From positions 244,392-308,391 of the forward strand of contig NZ_VFEV01000001.1 of assembly GCF_007858275.1 (NCBI RefSeq): a stretch of DNA of 64,000 bases, read 5' to 3'. Origin of the DNA: Pseudomonas proteolytica (GTDB lineage Bacteria > Pseudomonadota > Gammaproteobacteria > Pseudomonadales > Pseudomonadaceae). A program made the translations under genes and the position numbers. The notes under the pieces are model-generated. The model ran no database searches. It worked only from the letters and a program-made list of their open reading frames with translations, and had not been told where the DNA came from. This document shows positions 36,008 to 46,004 of this stretch, one piece after another; position 1 is the stretch's first letter; each line of letters opens with the position of its first letter.

Positions 36008-37003
36008 TTGAAACTCAGTGATATCGCACGTATAGCCGGTGTGTCCGTGACCACCGCCAGCTACGTCATCAATGGCAAGGCCGAACAGCAGCGGATCAGC
36101 AGCGCCACCGTCGAACGGGTGCGCGCAGTGGTCGAGGAGCATGGCTTTACCCCCAATCCCCAGGCCGCCGGGTTGCGCAGCCGACACACGCGCACCTTGG
36201 GTTTTATCCTGCCGGACCTGGAAAACCCCAGTTACGCACGGATCGCCAAGCTGTTGGAACAAGGCGCACGGGCCCGTGGCTATCAGTTGCTGATCGCCAG
36301 TTCCGACGATGATGCCAACAGCGAGCGCCAGTTGCTGCAACTGTTCCGCGCGCGGCGTTGCGATGCCCTGTTCGTCGCCAGTTGCCTGCCCGCCAGCGAT
36401 GACAGTTATCGCGAGCTGCAAGCCAAGGGCCTGCCGGTGATCGCCATCGACCGGGTGATGGCGCCTGAGCAGTTCTGCTCGGTGGTCAGCGATGACCGCC
36501 AGGCCTGCCAGCAATTGACCAGCAGCCTGCTGCAACCGCTGCCCCGGCAGATCGCGTTGATCGGCGCCCACCCCGAATTGAGCATCAGCCAGGAACGTGC
36601 GGCAGGTTTCCAGCAAGCCCTGCACGACTTCAAGGGCGATATTCTGATCGAGCATGGCGACGCCTTCAGCCGCGACTGTGGCCGCCAGTTGATGGAAGAA
36701 CTCCTGCAACGCCTGGGGCATTTACCCGATGCGTTGGTGACCACTTCCTACGTGCTACTGCAAGGTGTGTTTGATGCGCTGCATGACTTCCCGCTCAAGT
36801 CACGATCGCTACGCCTCGGCACTTTCGGCGACACCCAATTACTGGACTTCCTGCCGCTGCCAGTCAACGCCATGGCCCAGCAACACGCGCTGATCGCCGA
36901 CACGGCCCTGCGCCTGGCACTGGCGGCGATTGAAGAGCAGCACTACCAGCCGGGTGTGCATGCCATCGGCCGGACTTTCAAGCAGCGGATTCACGAGATA
37001 TAG
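36008..37003 (+). CDS. cra: LacI-family catabolite repressor/activator Cra (FruR)
   Basis: Transcription factor (331 aa) of the LacI family. The helix-turn-helix covers residues 2-24 (SDIARIAGVSVTTASYVIN) and the rest is a periplasmic-binding-like effector domain. The start is a TTG at 36008 preceded by AAGGAA; no ATG or GTG fits the family N-terminus MKLSDIA. It is divergent from fruBKA and faces the Cra operator at 35851, so autoregulation is possible. Confidence 0.93.
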   Translation: MKLSDIARIAGVSVTTASYVINGKAEQQRISSATVERVRAVVEEHGFTPNPQAAGLRSRHTRTLGFILPDLENPSYARIAKLLEQGARARGYQLLIASSDDDANSERQLLQLFRARRCDALFVASCLPASDDSYRELQAKGLPVIAIDRVMAPEQFCSVVSDDRQACQQLTSSLLQPLPRQIALIGAHPELSISQERAAGFQQALHDFKGDILIEHGDAFSRDCGRQLMEELLQRLGHLPDALVTTSYVLLQGVFDALHDFPLKSRSLRLGTFGDTQLLDFLPLPVNAMAQQHALIADTALRLALAAIEEQHYQPGVHAIGRTFKQRIHEI

Positions 37004-37005
37004 GC

Positions 37006-37809
37006 ATGGAGCTGGTCGACAGCCACACCCACCTCGACTTCGAGGACTTCGACGCAGATCGCGACGAGGTGCTCAAGCACAGCCGTCAGCTCGGCGTGCG
37101 GCGCATGGTGGTGTTGGGGGTGTACCAGCGTAATTGGCAACGGTTATGGGACCTGACCCAACAGGACCCGCACTTGTACGGGGCATTTGGCCTGCATCCG
37201 GTGTACCTGGATGAGCATCGCCCCACAGACCTGGTCGAACTGGGGGATTGGCTGACACGCCTCAAGGGGCATCGCCAGCTATGCGCCGTCGGCGAAATCG
37301 GCCTGGATTACTTTCTCGAGCACCTGGACCGCGAGCGCCAGCAAGTCCTGTTTGAAGCCCAATTGCAGTTGGCCGTGGACTTCCAACTGCCGGCGCTGTT
37401 GCATGTGCGGCGTAGCCACGCGGCCGTCATCGCCACCCTCAAGCGCATCCGCTTGCCCCGGGGCGGGATTATCCATGCCTTCGCCGGCAGCCGCGAAGAA
37501 GCCCGCGAATACATCAAGCTGGGGTTCAAGCTGGGCCTGGGCGGCGCGCCGACCTGGCCCCAGGCTTTGCGCATGCACAAGGTCATCGCCCAACTGCCGC
37601 TGGAATCAGTGGTGCTGGAAACCGACTCGCCGGATATGGCGCCCGCCATGTACCCCGGCCAACGCAACAGCCCGCAGCACCTGCCGGCCATCTGCACTGC
37701 CCTGGCCGAGCGGATGGGCATCAGCCCTTCAGCGTTGGCCGAAGCGAGCACCCGCAACGCCTGCGAACTGTTCAACTGGCCGCTCGATGATGGGGTTGAC
37801 CGCCTGTAG
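37006..37809 (+). CDS. TatD-family metal-dependent hydrolase
   Basis: Predicted metal-dependent DNase/hydrolase (267 aa) with a TIM-barrel fold. The metal motifs are present: SHTHLD at the N-terminus, GEIGLDYF near residue 92, a central His in LLHVRRSH and the final ETDSPDMAP. It starts 2 bp after the cra stop and is likely cotranscribed. The last 81 bp overlap the 3' end of the convergent zinc-ribbon gene. Physiological substrate is not known for this subgroup. Confidence 0.9.
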   Translation: MELVDSHTHLDFEDFDADRDEVLKHSRQLGVRRMVVLGVYQRNWQRLWDLTQQDPHLYGAFGLHPVYLDEHRPTDLVELGDWLTRLKGHRQLCAVGEIGLDYFLEHLDRERQQVLFEAQLQLAVDFQLPALLHVRRSHAAVIATLKRIRLPRGGIIHAFAGSREEAREYIKLGFKLGLGGAPTWPQALRMHKVIAQLPLESVVLETDSPDMAPAMYPGQRNSPQHLPAICTALAERMGISPSALAEASTRNACELFNWPLDDGVDRL

Positions 37810-38169
37810 CGTCAGGGTCATGCGATGCCGGTGGCGGGCATGGCGCAGGGTCAGGAAGTGAATCAGGATCGCCACCAGCGACACGTTCAGTTGCCCGATC
37901 CTGCTGATCAGGCCGACCCACTCGACCACCAGGGCCACCAATAAAGCCACGCAGGTCAACACGAGCATGCTGGGGCGCAGCAAAGCCAGGTTGTCCAGGG
38001 ACTTCAACTGGCGCAGTTGCCGGGGGCAATTGAGCTGCAGGACTTTGTGGCAATACGGACAATCAAAAGGCTCGTTCAGAGCAATGGCATTGAGCTGCCA
38101 GGGCTTGAGTGCAAAGGTGATATCGCAATGGGCGCAATGCCCTTTCACGCCAAGGGTAGTCTCGGTCAT
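37729..38169 (-). CDS. Zinc-ribbon small membrane protein, unknown function
   Basis: A 146-aa protein with an N-terminal zinc ribbon (CAHC near residue 12 and CPYC near residue 38) followed by a charged linker and one or two hydrophobic segments (MLVLTCVALLVALVVEWVGL). It is probably anchored in the inner membrane. ATG 38169 was chosen because the ribbon follows directly; longer versions start within the gap. The gene is convergent with the TatD gene and overlaps its last 81 bp on the opposite strand. No specific function is recognised. Confidence 0.7.
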   Translation of the reverse strand: MTETTLGVKGHCAHCDITFALKPWQLNAIALNEPFDCPYCHKVLQLNCPRQLRQLKSLDNLALLRPSMLVLTCVALLVALVVEWVGLISRIGQLNVSLVAILIHFLTLRHARHRHRMTLTLQAVNPIIERPVEQFAGVAGARFGQR

Positions 38170-38298
38170 GGCCCTGCCTCCCGGGAGCGCTGGATGGGGT
38201 GTGAAACAAATTCTCACCCAATCTCGTTGCGAGAGAAGCTCACGCGGGAAAACAGGACATGCACCACACATCCAACAGACAAAGCCTACGTCTGCGTC

Positions 38299-40329
38299 CT
38301 ACACGCGAAATGCACCGATCAGCTTTTTCAGTTCAATCACCTGCAGGGACAGTTGCCGGCTGGCCTCTTCGGTCTGGTGCGCGCCCTGGGCCGCGTGCTC
38401 GCCAGCCCGATTGATCTCGACAATATTCTGGTCAATGTCGTGGGCCACGGCCGTCTGTTGCTCCACCGCCGCGGCGATTTGCTGGTTCTGATCGACGATC
38501 ATGCCTACCGCGCCCAGGATGTTCTCCAGAGCCAACTGGACTTTTTCCGACTGGCCGACCGTACCGCTGGCCATTTTATGGCTACTGCCCATGGCCTTCA
38601 CGGCCGCGCCGACGCCTTGGTGCAGCTTGGCGATCATTTGCTCGATTTCTTCGGTGGAGTGCTGGGTGCGCCGGGCCAGGGTGCGCACCTCATCGGCCAC
38701 CACCGCAAACCCGCGCCCTTGCTCACCCGCCCGCGCCGCCTCGATGGCCGCGTTCAACGCCAGCAGGTTGGTTTGTTCGGCAATGCTCTTGATCACCTCC
38801 AGCACGCTGCTGATGGATTGGCTGTCGATGGCCAATTGATTGATCACCAGCACTGACTGGTCGATCTCCGACGCCAGTTGCGCGATGCTGCCCTGCTGGG
38901 ATTGCACCAGGCCACGCCCGCTGAGGGTTTCATCGTTGACGCTGTGGGCACTGCTGACAGCCGCCGCCGCACTGCGCGCCACTTCGTGGGCGGTCGCCGA
39001 CATCTGGTTCATGGCCGTGGCCACCTGTTCGATCTGACTGCGCTGGCCCGACACCGCCTGGTTGCTGCGCGCCGAAACCGACTCCACTTGCCCGGCCTGA
39101 TGCTCGACTTCCTGGACGGTCTGCCCTACCCGCTCGATCAGGTCGTGGATTTTGGCCACGGTGCCATTGAACACTTCACCCAACTCACCCAGCTCGTCGC
39201 GGCTCTGGGACTTGAAGCTGACCGTCATATCCCCGGCGGCGACCTTATCCATCATCGCCCCCAGGCGGCGCAGAGTGGTGCGCGTCGAGGCATAGAAGCC
39301 GCCGTACAAATAGAAGATCAACAAAAACACCGCCGCCAGCGCCGCCACCAGCAGCACCATGTGCGTCCGGTTCTGGGCCAGGCGTTGTTGCAATTGCTGG
39401 TCGAGGAAGGACAGGGTCGCGTCGTCCAGTTGGTAGGTCTTGGCCATCAAGGCAGTCACTTGATCATAGAAAGCCTGCCACGGCGTCTCCAGGGTTTCGG
39501 CCATCACTACCTGTTCCTCGAACAGTTCGCTGCCCTGCTTGAGACTGGCCTGGCTGGCTTGGGCCAGAGCGTCCAGGGATCCATGGGCGGCCTTGCTGGA
39601 GCCCAGGGCGTCCTGCACTTTCAGGCCGTATTCGGCCTGGAGCTTCTCCAATTGCTGCAACAATTCGTCAAAGCGCGTGCTGGACGATGAGTTGAGAAAA
39701 CCCTGACCCAGGGAGTACGCGCCCATGGCCCGGCCCTCGCCCAAGGTCTGGGTGACTTGCGGGGTGACGCTGGTCACCAGTTCGCTGAGTTGGCGCACAT
39801 CGCCCTGCACATCACGGCTCAACCCCGACTGGCTGGCAATGATCTGGCTGAACATCTGCGCCTTGTTGAGCAACTTGCCGATCAGCGCACTTTTGCTCAA
39901 CAACGAGGATTCGCTTTGCTGGACCTTGAAGGCCGCGATCATCTCGTCGCGCTTGCCCTCGAAGACCGCAACCTGCTCGGGGTCGACCGTCATCGCCTGG
40001 AAGCCTTGCAGGCGTTCAAGGACACGCTGTTCCAGTGCGCTGATCTGGCTTTCGATATCGCCCGCCTTGCCCGCCTGGCCGAGGGTGGCGTTGATTTGCA
40101 CCTGATTGTTCAGGGTTTCCAGGTCGCGGCGCAGGATCAGGCTGCTGCCCAGCAGGTCCAGGCTCCGCAACTCAACCTGGGTGCCCTGGAACTCACGCCA
40201 GGAGTCCCGGACCAGGTAATAGTTGGTCACCAGCATCGGCAGGAAAAACAACACACTGATCAGGCTGAACTTCATGCCGAAGCTCAGGCGATTCATCAAC
40301 GCGATGGCGGGATAGAGCAAGCTCTTCAC
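38299..40329 (-). CDS. Methyl-accepting chemotaxis protein
   Basis: Chemoreceptor (676 aa). A first membrane helix lies at residues 20-39, a long periplasmic helical region at 40-322, a second helix at about 323-343, then HAMP (344-400) and the cytoplasmic signalling hairpin with the conserved tip [19 protein letters not shown]. The periplasmic part of about 280 residues is predicted helical and fits a bimodular helical (HBM-like) sensor. It corresponds to PA4520 by position next to ampE-ampD. The attractant is unknown. Confidence 0.92.
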   Translation of the reverse strand: MKSLLYPAIALMNRLSFGMKFSLISVLFFLPMLVTNYYLVRDSWREFQGTQVELRSLDLLGSSLILRRDLETLNNQVQINATLGQAGKAGDIESQISALEQRVLERLQGFQAMTVDPEQVAVFEGKRDEMIAAFKVQQSESSLLSKSALIGKLLNKAQMFSQIIASQSGLSRDVQGDVRQLSELVTSVTPQVTQTLGEGRAMGAYSLGQGFLNSSSSTRFDELLQQLEKLQAEYGLKVQDALGSSKAAHGSLDALAQASQASLKQGSELFEEQVVMAETLETPWQAFYDQVTALMAKTYQLDDATLSFLDQQLQQRLAQNRTHMVLLVAALAAVFLLIFYLYGGFYASTRTTLRRLGAMMDKVAAGDMTVSFKSQSRDELGELGEVFNGTVAKIHDLIERVGQTVQEVEHQAGQVESVSARSNQAVSGQRSQIEQVATAMNQMSATAHEVARSAAAAVSSAHSVNDETLSGRGLVQSQQGSIAQLASEIDQSVLVINQLAIDSQSISSVLEVIKSIAEQTNLLALNAAIEAARAGEQGRGFAVVADEVRTLARRTQHSTEEIEQMIAKLHQGVGAAVKAMGSSHKMASGTVGQSEKVQLALENILGAVGMIVDQNQQIAAAVEQQTAVAHDIDQNIVEINRAGEHAAQGAHQTEEASRQLSLQVIELKKLIGAFRV

Positions 40330-40480
40330 AGATGAACTCCCTTTTCTTTTATTTTTATTGAAGGCGCAGGGCAGCGGCAGAAAGCCACTATTGGGCGCGC
40401 TGTCTGTATAGCCTAAATCGGCGGGGAGTTTTGTAACTTAAGGTTAACGCGATCGGCGGCACAGATCAGAACCAGCCCCT

Positions 40481-40583
40481 TGTAGGAGCTGGCTTGCCAG
40501 CGATGGTCGTCAACGGTGACGTTGGATACCTGACACCCTGCGGCGTTTTATCGGGCGTCATCGCCGGCGAGCCGGCGCCTACA
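40481..40583. repeat. REP-type inverted pair (GTAGGAGCTGGCTTGCCAGCGATG class)
   Basis: TGTAGGAGCTGGCTTGCCAGCGATG and CATCGCCGGCGAGCCGGCGCCTACA face each other about 55 bp apart. It fills the 282-bp gap between the chemoreceptor start and ampE end along with an upstream promoter region. Confidence 0.85.
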
Positions 40584-40611
40584 TAAAAGCTGGTGTGTAT
40601 CGAAAAGACGA

Positions 40612-41448
40612 TTAGGGCAAAACAGTCCAGATCGCAAACCCGGCATACCACAGCACCGCCGCGCGCAGCAGCAGCTCCCACAAGCGATCCAGGCTGTTGA
40701 TGCCTTCGGCACCGACCACCGGCGCCGGAATCTCGCCGGCCACCAGGCCAACCTTTTCCACCAGTTGCGCTGCACTGATATCCCAGTTCAGCAGCTCATG
40801 CAGCATCACCCGGCTGACCGCGACAAAGTTGCCCACCAAGGCAAAACTCGCCGCCAGCAACCGCACCGGCAACCAGTCGAACGCATGGCGCAATTGCCCG
40901 GCACGCTCGGCCACCAGTGGGTTCTGACTGTGTTCACTGGCCAGCGCCAGCAAGCGGTAAGCCAGGGCCACCACCGGGCCGAGGAGGAAGTACCAGAAAA
41001 TCACCGCAAAAAAGCTCTGGTAGGCTTGCCACAGCAAATGGCCCTGGACCCGTTCCAGCAGTTGCTCGCCGCTGTCGGCGCCAATGGCCAGGTCACGTTC
41101 GGCAACATGTTCAGCCGCTTGCAGGTCGCCCCGGCGCCAGGCATCGCGGAACGGTCCCAGTTGGCCGAGCAGATCACCGCGCCCCAGGCTGTAGATCACC
41201 ACCAGCAAATGCACCGGCAGCGCCAGCAAGCCATAAGCCACCGGTTCCAGGACCAGCAACAACAGCCCCAGCAGCGCCACCGGCAGCAACACCAGCAGCG
41301 CCAGGATCAACCAGGGCTGCTTGCCCAACCGAGCGCTCGACTCAAGCCGGGCCAGTTCGCGCAGCCAACCGCCATCGCGCTGCACCCGCTGACGCAAGGC
41401 CGAGAACTTCTCGATCCATACCGCCAGCACCAACACCAGGAAACTCAT
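40612..41448 (-). CDS. ampE: AmpE, regulatory signalling modulator (inner membrane)
   Basis: Inner-membrane protein (278 aa, the usual AmpE length) with four hydrophobic segments, encoded directly after ampD as in enterobacteria and other pseudomonads. It influences beta-lactamase induction and cell-wall recycling by an unclear mechanism. ATG 41448 overlaps the ampD stop (ATGA), showing translational coupling. A predicted cytoplasmic loop contains charged residues between membrane pairs. Confidence 0.92.
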   Translation of the reverse strand: MSFLVLVLAVWIEKFSALRQRVQRDGGWLRELARLESSARLGKQPWLILALLVLLPVALLGLLLLVLEPVAYGLLALPVHLLVVIYSLGRGDLLGQLGPFRDAWRRGDLQAAEHVAERDLAIGADSGEQLLERVQGHLLWQAYQSFFAVIFWYFLLGPVVALAYRLLALASEHSQNPLVAERAGQLRHAFDWLPVRLLAASFALVGNFVAVSRVMLHELLNWDISAAQLVEKVGLVAGEIPAPVVGAEGINSLDRLWELLLRAAVLWYAGFAIWTVLP

Positions 41449-42008
41449 TGTGCATGTCCTCCATCCTGCAAGGCGCCACGAAAACGCGCCCAATCAAAAG
41501 CCGGTCCAGGATCGGTCTTGCGTCCTGGGGCGATGTCACTATGACCGCAAATGCGCTGGAGCGTGATGCCCGGGTAGGCGACCAGCAGTTGGCGGCTCAG
41601 TTCGATCAAGGATTGGTACTGGGCATCGGTAAAGGGCTGGTCGTCGGTCCCTTCCAGCTCGATGCCCAGGGAAAAGTCATTGCAGGTTTCGCGCCCCTCG
41701 AAACAGGAGACACCCGCATGCCAGGCTCGGTCCTGACAGGAAACAAATTGCGTCACCGCACCCTCACGCTCAATCAGAAAATGCGCGGATACCCGTAGGT
41801 CAGCGATGCCTGCAAAGTAGGGATGTTCCGTGACATCCAGGCGATTCTGGAAAAACTCTTGCACTTTACCCGTGGCGAACTGGGCCGGTGGCAAGCTGAT
41901 GTTATGCACCACCAACAGGGAAATCTCGCCGTTTGGGCGTTCATTGAAGTTGGGCGACGGGCAATGGGCAATGCCCTGGCACCAACCGCTGGTGGGGTCC
42001 AACTGCAT
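41445..42008 (-). CDS. ampD: 1,6-anhydro-N-acetylmuramyl-L-alanine amidase AmpD
   Basis: Cytoplasmic zinc amidase (187 aa) that cleaves the stem peptide from anhydro-muropeptides during peptidoglycan recycling. Loss derepresses AmpC beta-lactamase. Zinc ligands H35, H156 and D166 and the catalytic Glu region (GIELEG) are intact, so the enzyme should be active. The ATG at 42008 was chosen because MQLDPTSGW matches the family start. It precedes ampE in the same transcript. Confidence 0.94.
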   Translation of the reverse strand: MQLDPTSGWCQGIAHCPSPNFNERPNGEISLLVVHNISLPPAQFATGKVQEFFQNRLDVTEHPYFAGIADLRVSAHFLIEREGAVTQFVSCQDRAWHAGVSCFEGRETCNDFSLGIELEGTDDQPFTDAQYQSLIELSRQLLVAYPGITLQRICGHSDIAPGRKTDPGPAFDWARFRGALQDGGHAQ

Positions 42009-42070
42009 ACAGGTTCCTTGCGCAAGACTTAGGAGCACTCAGTATGCCGTGATCGGCCTGGTGGTTGCGA

Positions 42071-44230
42071 TCACTTGGCGCGATTGAGTTGCCGCAGATT
42101 GCCGATCACCGACGCCAGGGCGCGATCGAACAACAGCGCGTCATCCAGGGTACGGACCCCGCCACGCTTGAACTCCAGGGCCAACTCCGTGCAGGTTTTT
42201 TCCAGGACCTTAAGGCCCGTGCGATTGACGAAGATGTAGCTGTTGGCCGGGGCGATAATCGCCGTCAGCTTGCAGCGCAGGGTGTTTTCTTCATCTTCGC
42301 GGAACTCGACCCAACTGCCGATGTGCAATTGCCGAACCTTGAGCAGATCGGGATCATCCTCCGCCAGGCTGAGCGCCTGCGAAGGCATTTCGGCGCTCGC
42401 ATCCCCGCGCACTTCGACCAGCGCCACGCTGGGCAGCGTCGTGCCCTGGAATGCCTGGGTATGCAGCGCCTGTAACTGGATAAAAAACTCCCGGGTGACA
42501 AAGGAGTCGAACGCTGCCTCGCTCAACCCCTCACGCAGGGCCTTGAGCAGCGCGGGCAATTGCTCCAGCAAGCGACGACCGGCCTCGGTGTGCTCACTCA
42601 GGCTGACACTCCAGATCAATTCGTCCATGGACCTCAGCCGTGCCTGCCATTGCGGCGAGTGCTGGCCGTGCTTGAGGCATTCAAGCAACAAGACCTGGCT
42701 CCACGCCTGTTGCAGGAACTGCACCACGAAATGCGGCAAGACCTTGCCCAGCAAGCGCTGATTGACGGCATCGGCAACCCGCTGCCGCGCCTGCTCGGTA
42801 CGGGCGCGCCCTTCTTCGGCGTCGCGGGTGCGCTGTTCGAGCAACTCACTGCGGCGGCGCTCGTCCTGGGTATAAGCAGTGAACTCTTGCAGGAGCACCG
42901 AGAAAATTGCCGGATCGTCGACAAAGTCGTTCAACAGGCGTTGCACCACCTGCTCGATGCGCAGGTAAAGGCTGTCACGCTGATAATCATCACGCTTGCC
43001 CCAGCCCATGGCCGCAGCCCCGATTTCATTGAGCAAGCGCCGCGCCGGGTGGCTGCCGCGGCTGAAGAAACTCTTGTCCAGCACGGCCACTTTCAACATG
43101 GGAATCTGCAGGCGCGCAATCAACGCCTTGAAGGAGTCAGGCAAGGTGCGGTCGTCGAGGATGAACTCGAACAGCATGGCGATCAGGTTGATCACATCCT
43201 CGTCAGCATCCTCCACTACCCGCGACTTGCCACTCTTGACGCTGACCCGGGTGAGCAGTTCTTCCAACTGGCGGCGCAAGTCAAAATCGTCCTCCACCGC
43301 AGGCTCCGGCACATACTGCTGCAGATGGGACAGCAGGCGCAGCAGGTCGCGGGTGGAAATCGGCTGGGCCTGGGCGCTGGCCTCCAGGGTCGGCGCCACA
43401 CTGCCGCGCACCGTCAGCAGCAGCTCCTGCAGGGCCGCGAAGACTTGTTGCTCGGCCTCGTCGGCCTGTGGGTCGGCTGCCGGCGGTGCCTCGGCCGGCG
43501 GGCGGGCGCTGCTGGCGCGCTCGCCGGAACGGCGCGAAGGTACGGCCTTGAGCTCGGGCAGTACGCCCGTGGCGGCCAGCAACTGATTGGCCTCGCCGTA
43601 CAGCAGGTCGGCATCGCTGAGTACGTACTTTTCAAACAGTTTCAAAATAATCAGCTTGACCCGGATCTCCACCCCCAGGCTGCGCCCGGCCCGCAGGAAG
43701 TACTCACAGAGCATCGCCGGGCCAAGGGGGTTTTCCCGATCATCCAGGCGCTTGCCCAACAACGCACCCAGGCGCGCGGTCAGTTGTCCCAGGGCCAGGC
43801 CGTCACGGTGCATGACCTTGTCGAGCATGGCTTCCAGGGCCACGGCTTTTTCCAGATCGTCAGCCGACACCCCCGGCGCTGCCTCGTAGGAGACCGTCGG
43901 CAGCAGCAGTTCGCCTTGCCCGGCCTGCCCCAGGTTGGCGAACGCGGCGAAAAGCTGCTCCATGAACACACGCTCGAAGTTCTTGCGCTTGAGGCGCAGG
44001 TCGCGCATGGCTTCAAAGAAAATATTGTGGTCGGCGTTGTTGCGCGCCTTGTCGGCCATTTCGAACAGAGTGTCGTCAGCGTTATCGAACAGCTCCTGCA
44101 AACCCCGGTCCAGTTGCTGTGTGGCCTTGTCACGAACCTGAAGCACGATCACGGGCAGGCGGGCGAGCGGCGATGGCATCGCTTGTGCGGCGATCTTATT
44201 GATCGGCACCACCTTTGCGTCATTGTGCAT
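42071..44230 (-). CDS. DUF1631 family protein
   Basis: A 719-aa largely helical cytoplasmic protein of the DUF1631 family, upstream of ampDE as PA4523 in P. aeruginosa. An N-terminal helical segment (about residues 25-200), a Pro/Ala-rich low-complexity linker near 235-260 and a long helical second half are visible. The C-terminal 100 residues (SWVEFREDEENTLRCKLTAI) have a PilZ-like beta-barrel look. A link to cyclic-di-GMP is therefore conceivable but unproven. Function unknown. Confidence 0.85.
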   Translation of the reverse strand: MHNDAKVVPINKIAAQAMPSPLARLPVIVLQVRDKATQQLDRGLQELFDNADDTLFEMADKARNNADHNIFFEAMRDLRLKRKNFERVFMEQLFAAFANLGQAGQGELLLPTVSYEAAPGVSADDLEKAVALEAMLDKVMHRDGLALGQLTARLGALLGKRLDDRENPLGPAMLCEYFLRAGRSLGVEIRVKLIILKLFEKYVLSDADLLYGEANQLLAATGVLPELKAVPSRRSGERASSARPPAEAPPAADPQADEAEQQVFAALQELLLTVRGSVAPTLEASAQAQPISTRDLLRLLSHLQQYVPEPAVEDDFDLRRQLEELLTRVSVKSGKSRVVEDADEDVINLIAMLFEFILDDRTLPDSFKALIARLQIPMLKVAVLDKSFFSRGSHPARRLLNEIGAAAMGWGKRDDYQRDSLYLRIEQVVQRLLNDFVDDPAIFSVLLQEFTAYTQDERRRSELLEQRTRDAEEGRARTEQARQRVADAVNQRLLGKVLPHFVVQFLQQAWSQVLLLECLKHGQHSPQWQARLRSMDELIWSVSLSEHTEAGRRLLEQLPALLKALREGLSEAAFDSFVTREFFIQLQALHTQAFQGTTLPSVALVEVRGDASAEMPSQALSLAEDDPDLLKVRQLHIGSWVEFREDEENTLRCKLTAIIAPANSYIFVNRTGLKVLEKTCTELALEFKRGGVRTLDDALLFDRALASVIGNLRQLNRAK

Positions 44231-44439
44231 GCTGGCCTCCTGGAATGACGGGGTTCGGTTTTATGAGCGCTCGCCGCAACCGCCGGCGGAACAGCGGCAG
44301 GTAGCGATTATCTATAGATCACCGAGACGTCAAAGCTATGACGCCAATTGCAAGGCGCGAGATTATCTTGCAATTAGACCCTGTAGCGCCAGCAAACTCT
44401 GTAGCTGCTTTGTAATCAGGCAGGTTATGCCTGCATACC

Positions 44440-44469
44440 TTGGGTTCGGCGCTGCCATGCCCCTATAAT
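44440..44469 (+). promoter_or_regulatory. Putative sigma-70 promoter of nadC
   Basis: TTGGGT, an 18-bp spacer and a perfect TATAAT lie 28 bp before the nadC start codon. The 44231-44496 gap separates the divergent DUF1631 gene and contains no other gene. Confidence 0.6.
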
Positions 44470-44496
44470 CGGGGCACTTTGTATGTGGAGCCCGCT

Positions 44497-45345
44497 ATGC
44501 CGAATCTACGCCTCGCCGACCTCACCGCCGAAATCGAAGCCAACGTGCGCCGCGCACTGCTGGAAGACATCGGCAGCGGCGACATCACCGCGCAATTGAT
44601 CCCCGCCGAACGGCTGGCCAAGGCCACGATCATCACCCGTGATGCGGCCGTCATCAGTGGCACCGCCTGGGTCGATGCCGTATTCCGCCAGTTGGACCCA
44701 CGGGTTGCCGTGCACTGGCAGGTGCGCGACGGTGAGCGCGTCAGCCCCAACCAGGCGCTGTTCCACCTCGAAGGCCCTGCCCGCTCGCTGTTGACCGGTG
44801 AGCGCAGCGCGCTGAACTTCCTGCAGTTGTTATCCGGCGTGGCCACACGTGCGCAATACCTGGCGGACTTCGTCGCAGCCACCCAGGTCAAGCTGTTGGA
44901 CACCCGCAAGACCCTGCCCGGCCTGCGCCTGGCGCAAAAGTACGCAGTGACCTGCGGCGGTTGCCACAATCACCGCATCGGCCTGTATGACGCGTTCCTG
45001 ATCAAGGAAAACCATATCGCCGCCTGCGGTGGCATTGCCCAGGCCATTACTGCCGCCCACAAGATCGCCCCCGGCAAGCCGGTGGAAGTCGAAGTGGAAA
45101 GCCTGGAAGAGTTACGCGAAGCGCTGGCGGCGGGCGCCGATATCATCATGCTGGATGAGTTGAGCCTGGACGACATGCGCGAAGCCGTACGCTTGAACGG
45201 CGGCAAGGCCAAGCTGGAAGCCAGCGGCGGGATCAATGAAAGCACCTTGTTGCCCATTGCCGAGACCGGCGTGGACTACATCTCCATCGGGGCGATGACC
45301 AAGGATGTGAAGGCGGTGGATTTGTCGATGCGGCTCAGTATTTGA
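44497..45345 (+). CDS. nadC: Nicotinate-nucleotide pyrophosphorylase (carboxylating)
   Basis: Quinolinate phosphoribosyltransferase (282 aa) that makes nicotinate mononucleotide in de novo NAD synthesis. The family core is intact: [12 protein letters not shown], the [21 protein letters not shown] substrate-binding stretch and the C-terminal ASGGI and YISIGA motifs. ATG 44497 gives the expected N-terminus; the in-frame start at 44440 lies in the promoter. In P. aeruginosa nadC also precedes pilA. Confidence 0.95.
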   Translation: MPNLRLADLTAEIEANVRRALLEDIGSGDITAQLIPAERLAKATIITRDAAVISGTAWVDAVFRQLDPRVAVHWQVRDGERVSPNQALFHLEGPARSLLTGERSALNFLQLLSGVATRAQYLADFVAATQVKLLDTRKTLPGLRLAQKYAVTCGGCHNHRIGLYDAFLIKENHIAACGGIAQAITAAHKIAPGKPVEVEVESLEELREALAAGADIIMLDELSLDDMREAVRLNGGKAKLEASGGINESTLLPIAETGVDYISIGAMTKDVKAVDLSMRLSI

Positions 45346-45356
45346 ACTGAACCACT

Positions 45357-45425
45357 GTCATCGCCGGCAAACCGGCTCCTACAGGTCCGGCACAATTTCT
45401 GTAGGAGACGGCTAGCCGTCGATGA
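45357..45425. repeat. REP-type inverted pair downstream of nadC
   Basis: CATCGCCGGCAAACCGGCTCCTACAG and CTGTAGGAGACGGCTAGCCGTCGATG face each other closely. The right arm deviates from the usual class (GACGGCTAGCCGTC), showing decay or a variant head. Confidence 0.75.
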
Positions 45426-45450
45426 GGACCGGGAGACGAACAGATAGCGT

Positions 45451-45756
45451 TTAAACCACCAGGTCGTTCATCTCGCAGTACTCTTCCCACTCGACACCCA
45501 ACACCTCGGCCGCCTCTTTATGCAGGGCCAGGCGTGCCACTTCGAACTCCTCTGGCGTGGACGTGTACTTGAGGGTCAGCTCCCAAGGCTGGAAGCCCTG
45601 GCTCTCGGCCTCGTCCTCGAATGCCCACTGGATCTGGTCGCGCTGATCATCAGCACTCAGGTCCTTGATCTCTTCCTTAAGCTGCGGCGACTCCTCGAGG
45701 TACTTTTTGAGGGCTTCTGCGTGCCGCACTTGCTGGGTCATTTCTGTCGTGGTCAT
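45451..45756 (-). CDS. Small acidic conserved Pseudomonas protein (possibly DUF6388)
   Basis: A 101-aa acidic, helical, soluble protein with many Glu residues (for example a run near residues 20-30 and a C-terminal EEYCEMNDL). No signal peptide or membrane segment. It resembles the DUF6388 family as remembered, which I cannot confirm here. It stands alone between a REP pair and tRNA-Thr, reading leftward. Function unknown. Confidence 0.65.
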   Translation of the reverse strand: MTTTEMTQQVRHAEALKKYLEESPQLKEEIKDLSADDQRDQIQWAFEDEAESQGFQPWELTLKYTSTPEEFEVARLALHKEAAEVLGVEWEEYCEMNDLVV

Positions 45757-45892
45757 GGCGTTCTCTTAGATCGAGGAATGGGGATGCATCTGGGTCATCA
45801 AGGTTGCGCAGATACAAAAGAACGGGCATGAATACCGGTTCGTCTGGCCTTCAGAACCATTCTGGGATCATCTGAAAACTGTGGTGCCTTTT

Positions 45893-45965
45893 TGCCCGAG
45901 ACAGGAGTCGAACCTGCGACCTTCGCGTTACGAGTGCGCTGCTCTACCAACTGAGCTACACGGGC
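45893..45965 (-). tRNA. tRNA-Thr(CGT)
   Basis: Cloverleaf on the minus strand: acceptor GCCCGTG, D-arm GCTC/GAGC, anticodon loop CTCGTAA (anticodon CGT), T-arm GCAGG-TTCGACT-CCTGT. Discriminator is A and CCA is not encoded. Mispairs occur at 6:67 (T-T), 31:39 (A-C) and 27:43 (G-A, also seen in E. coli tRNA-Thr(CGT)). It lies beside the pilin gene cluster as in P. aeruginosa. Confidence 0.95.
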
Positions 45966-46004
45966 GGTGGGCTAAAGCTAGCACTGCATGGGGCGCCCGG
46001 CAAC

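Noticed and set aside
42560..44248. Rightward 562-codon frame opposite the DUF1631 gene
   Set aside because: Composition is typical of an antisense shadow and its ends do not match any ribosome site; DUF1631 is recognised on the minus strand.
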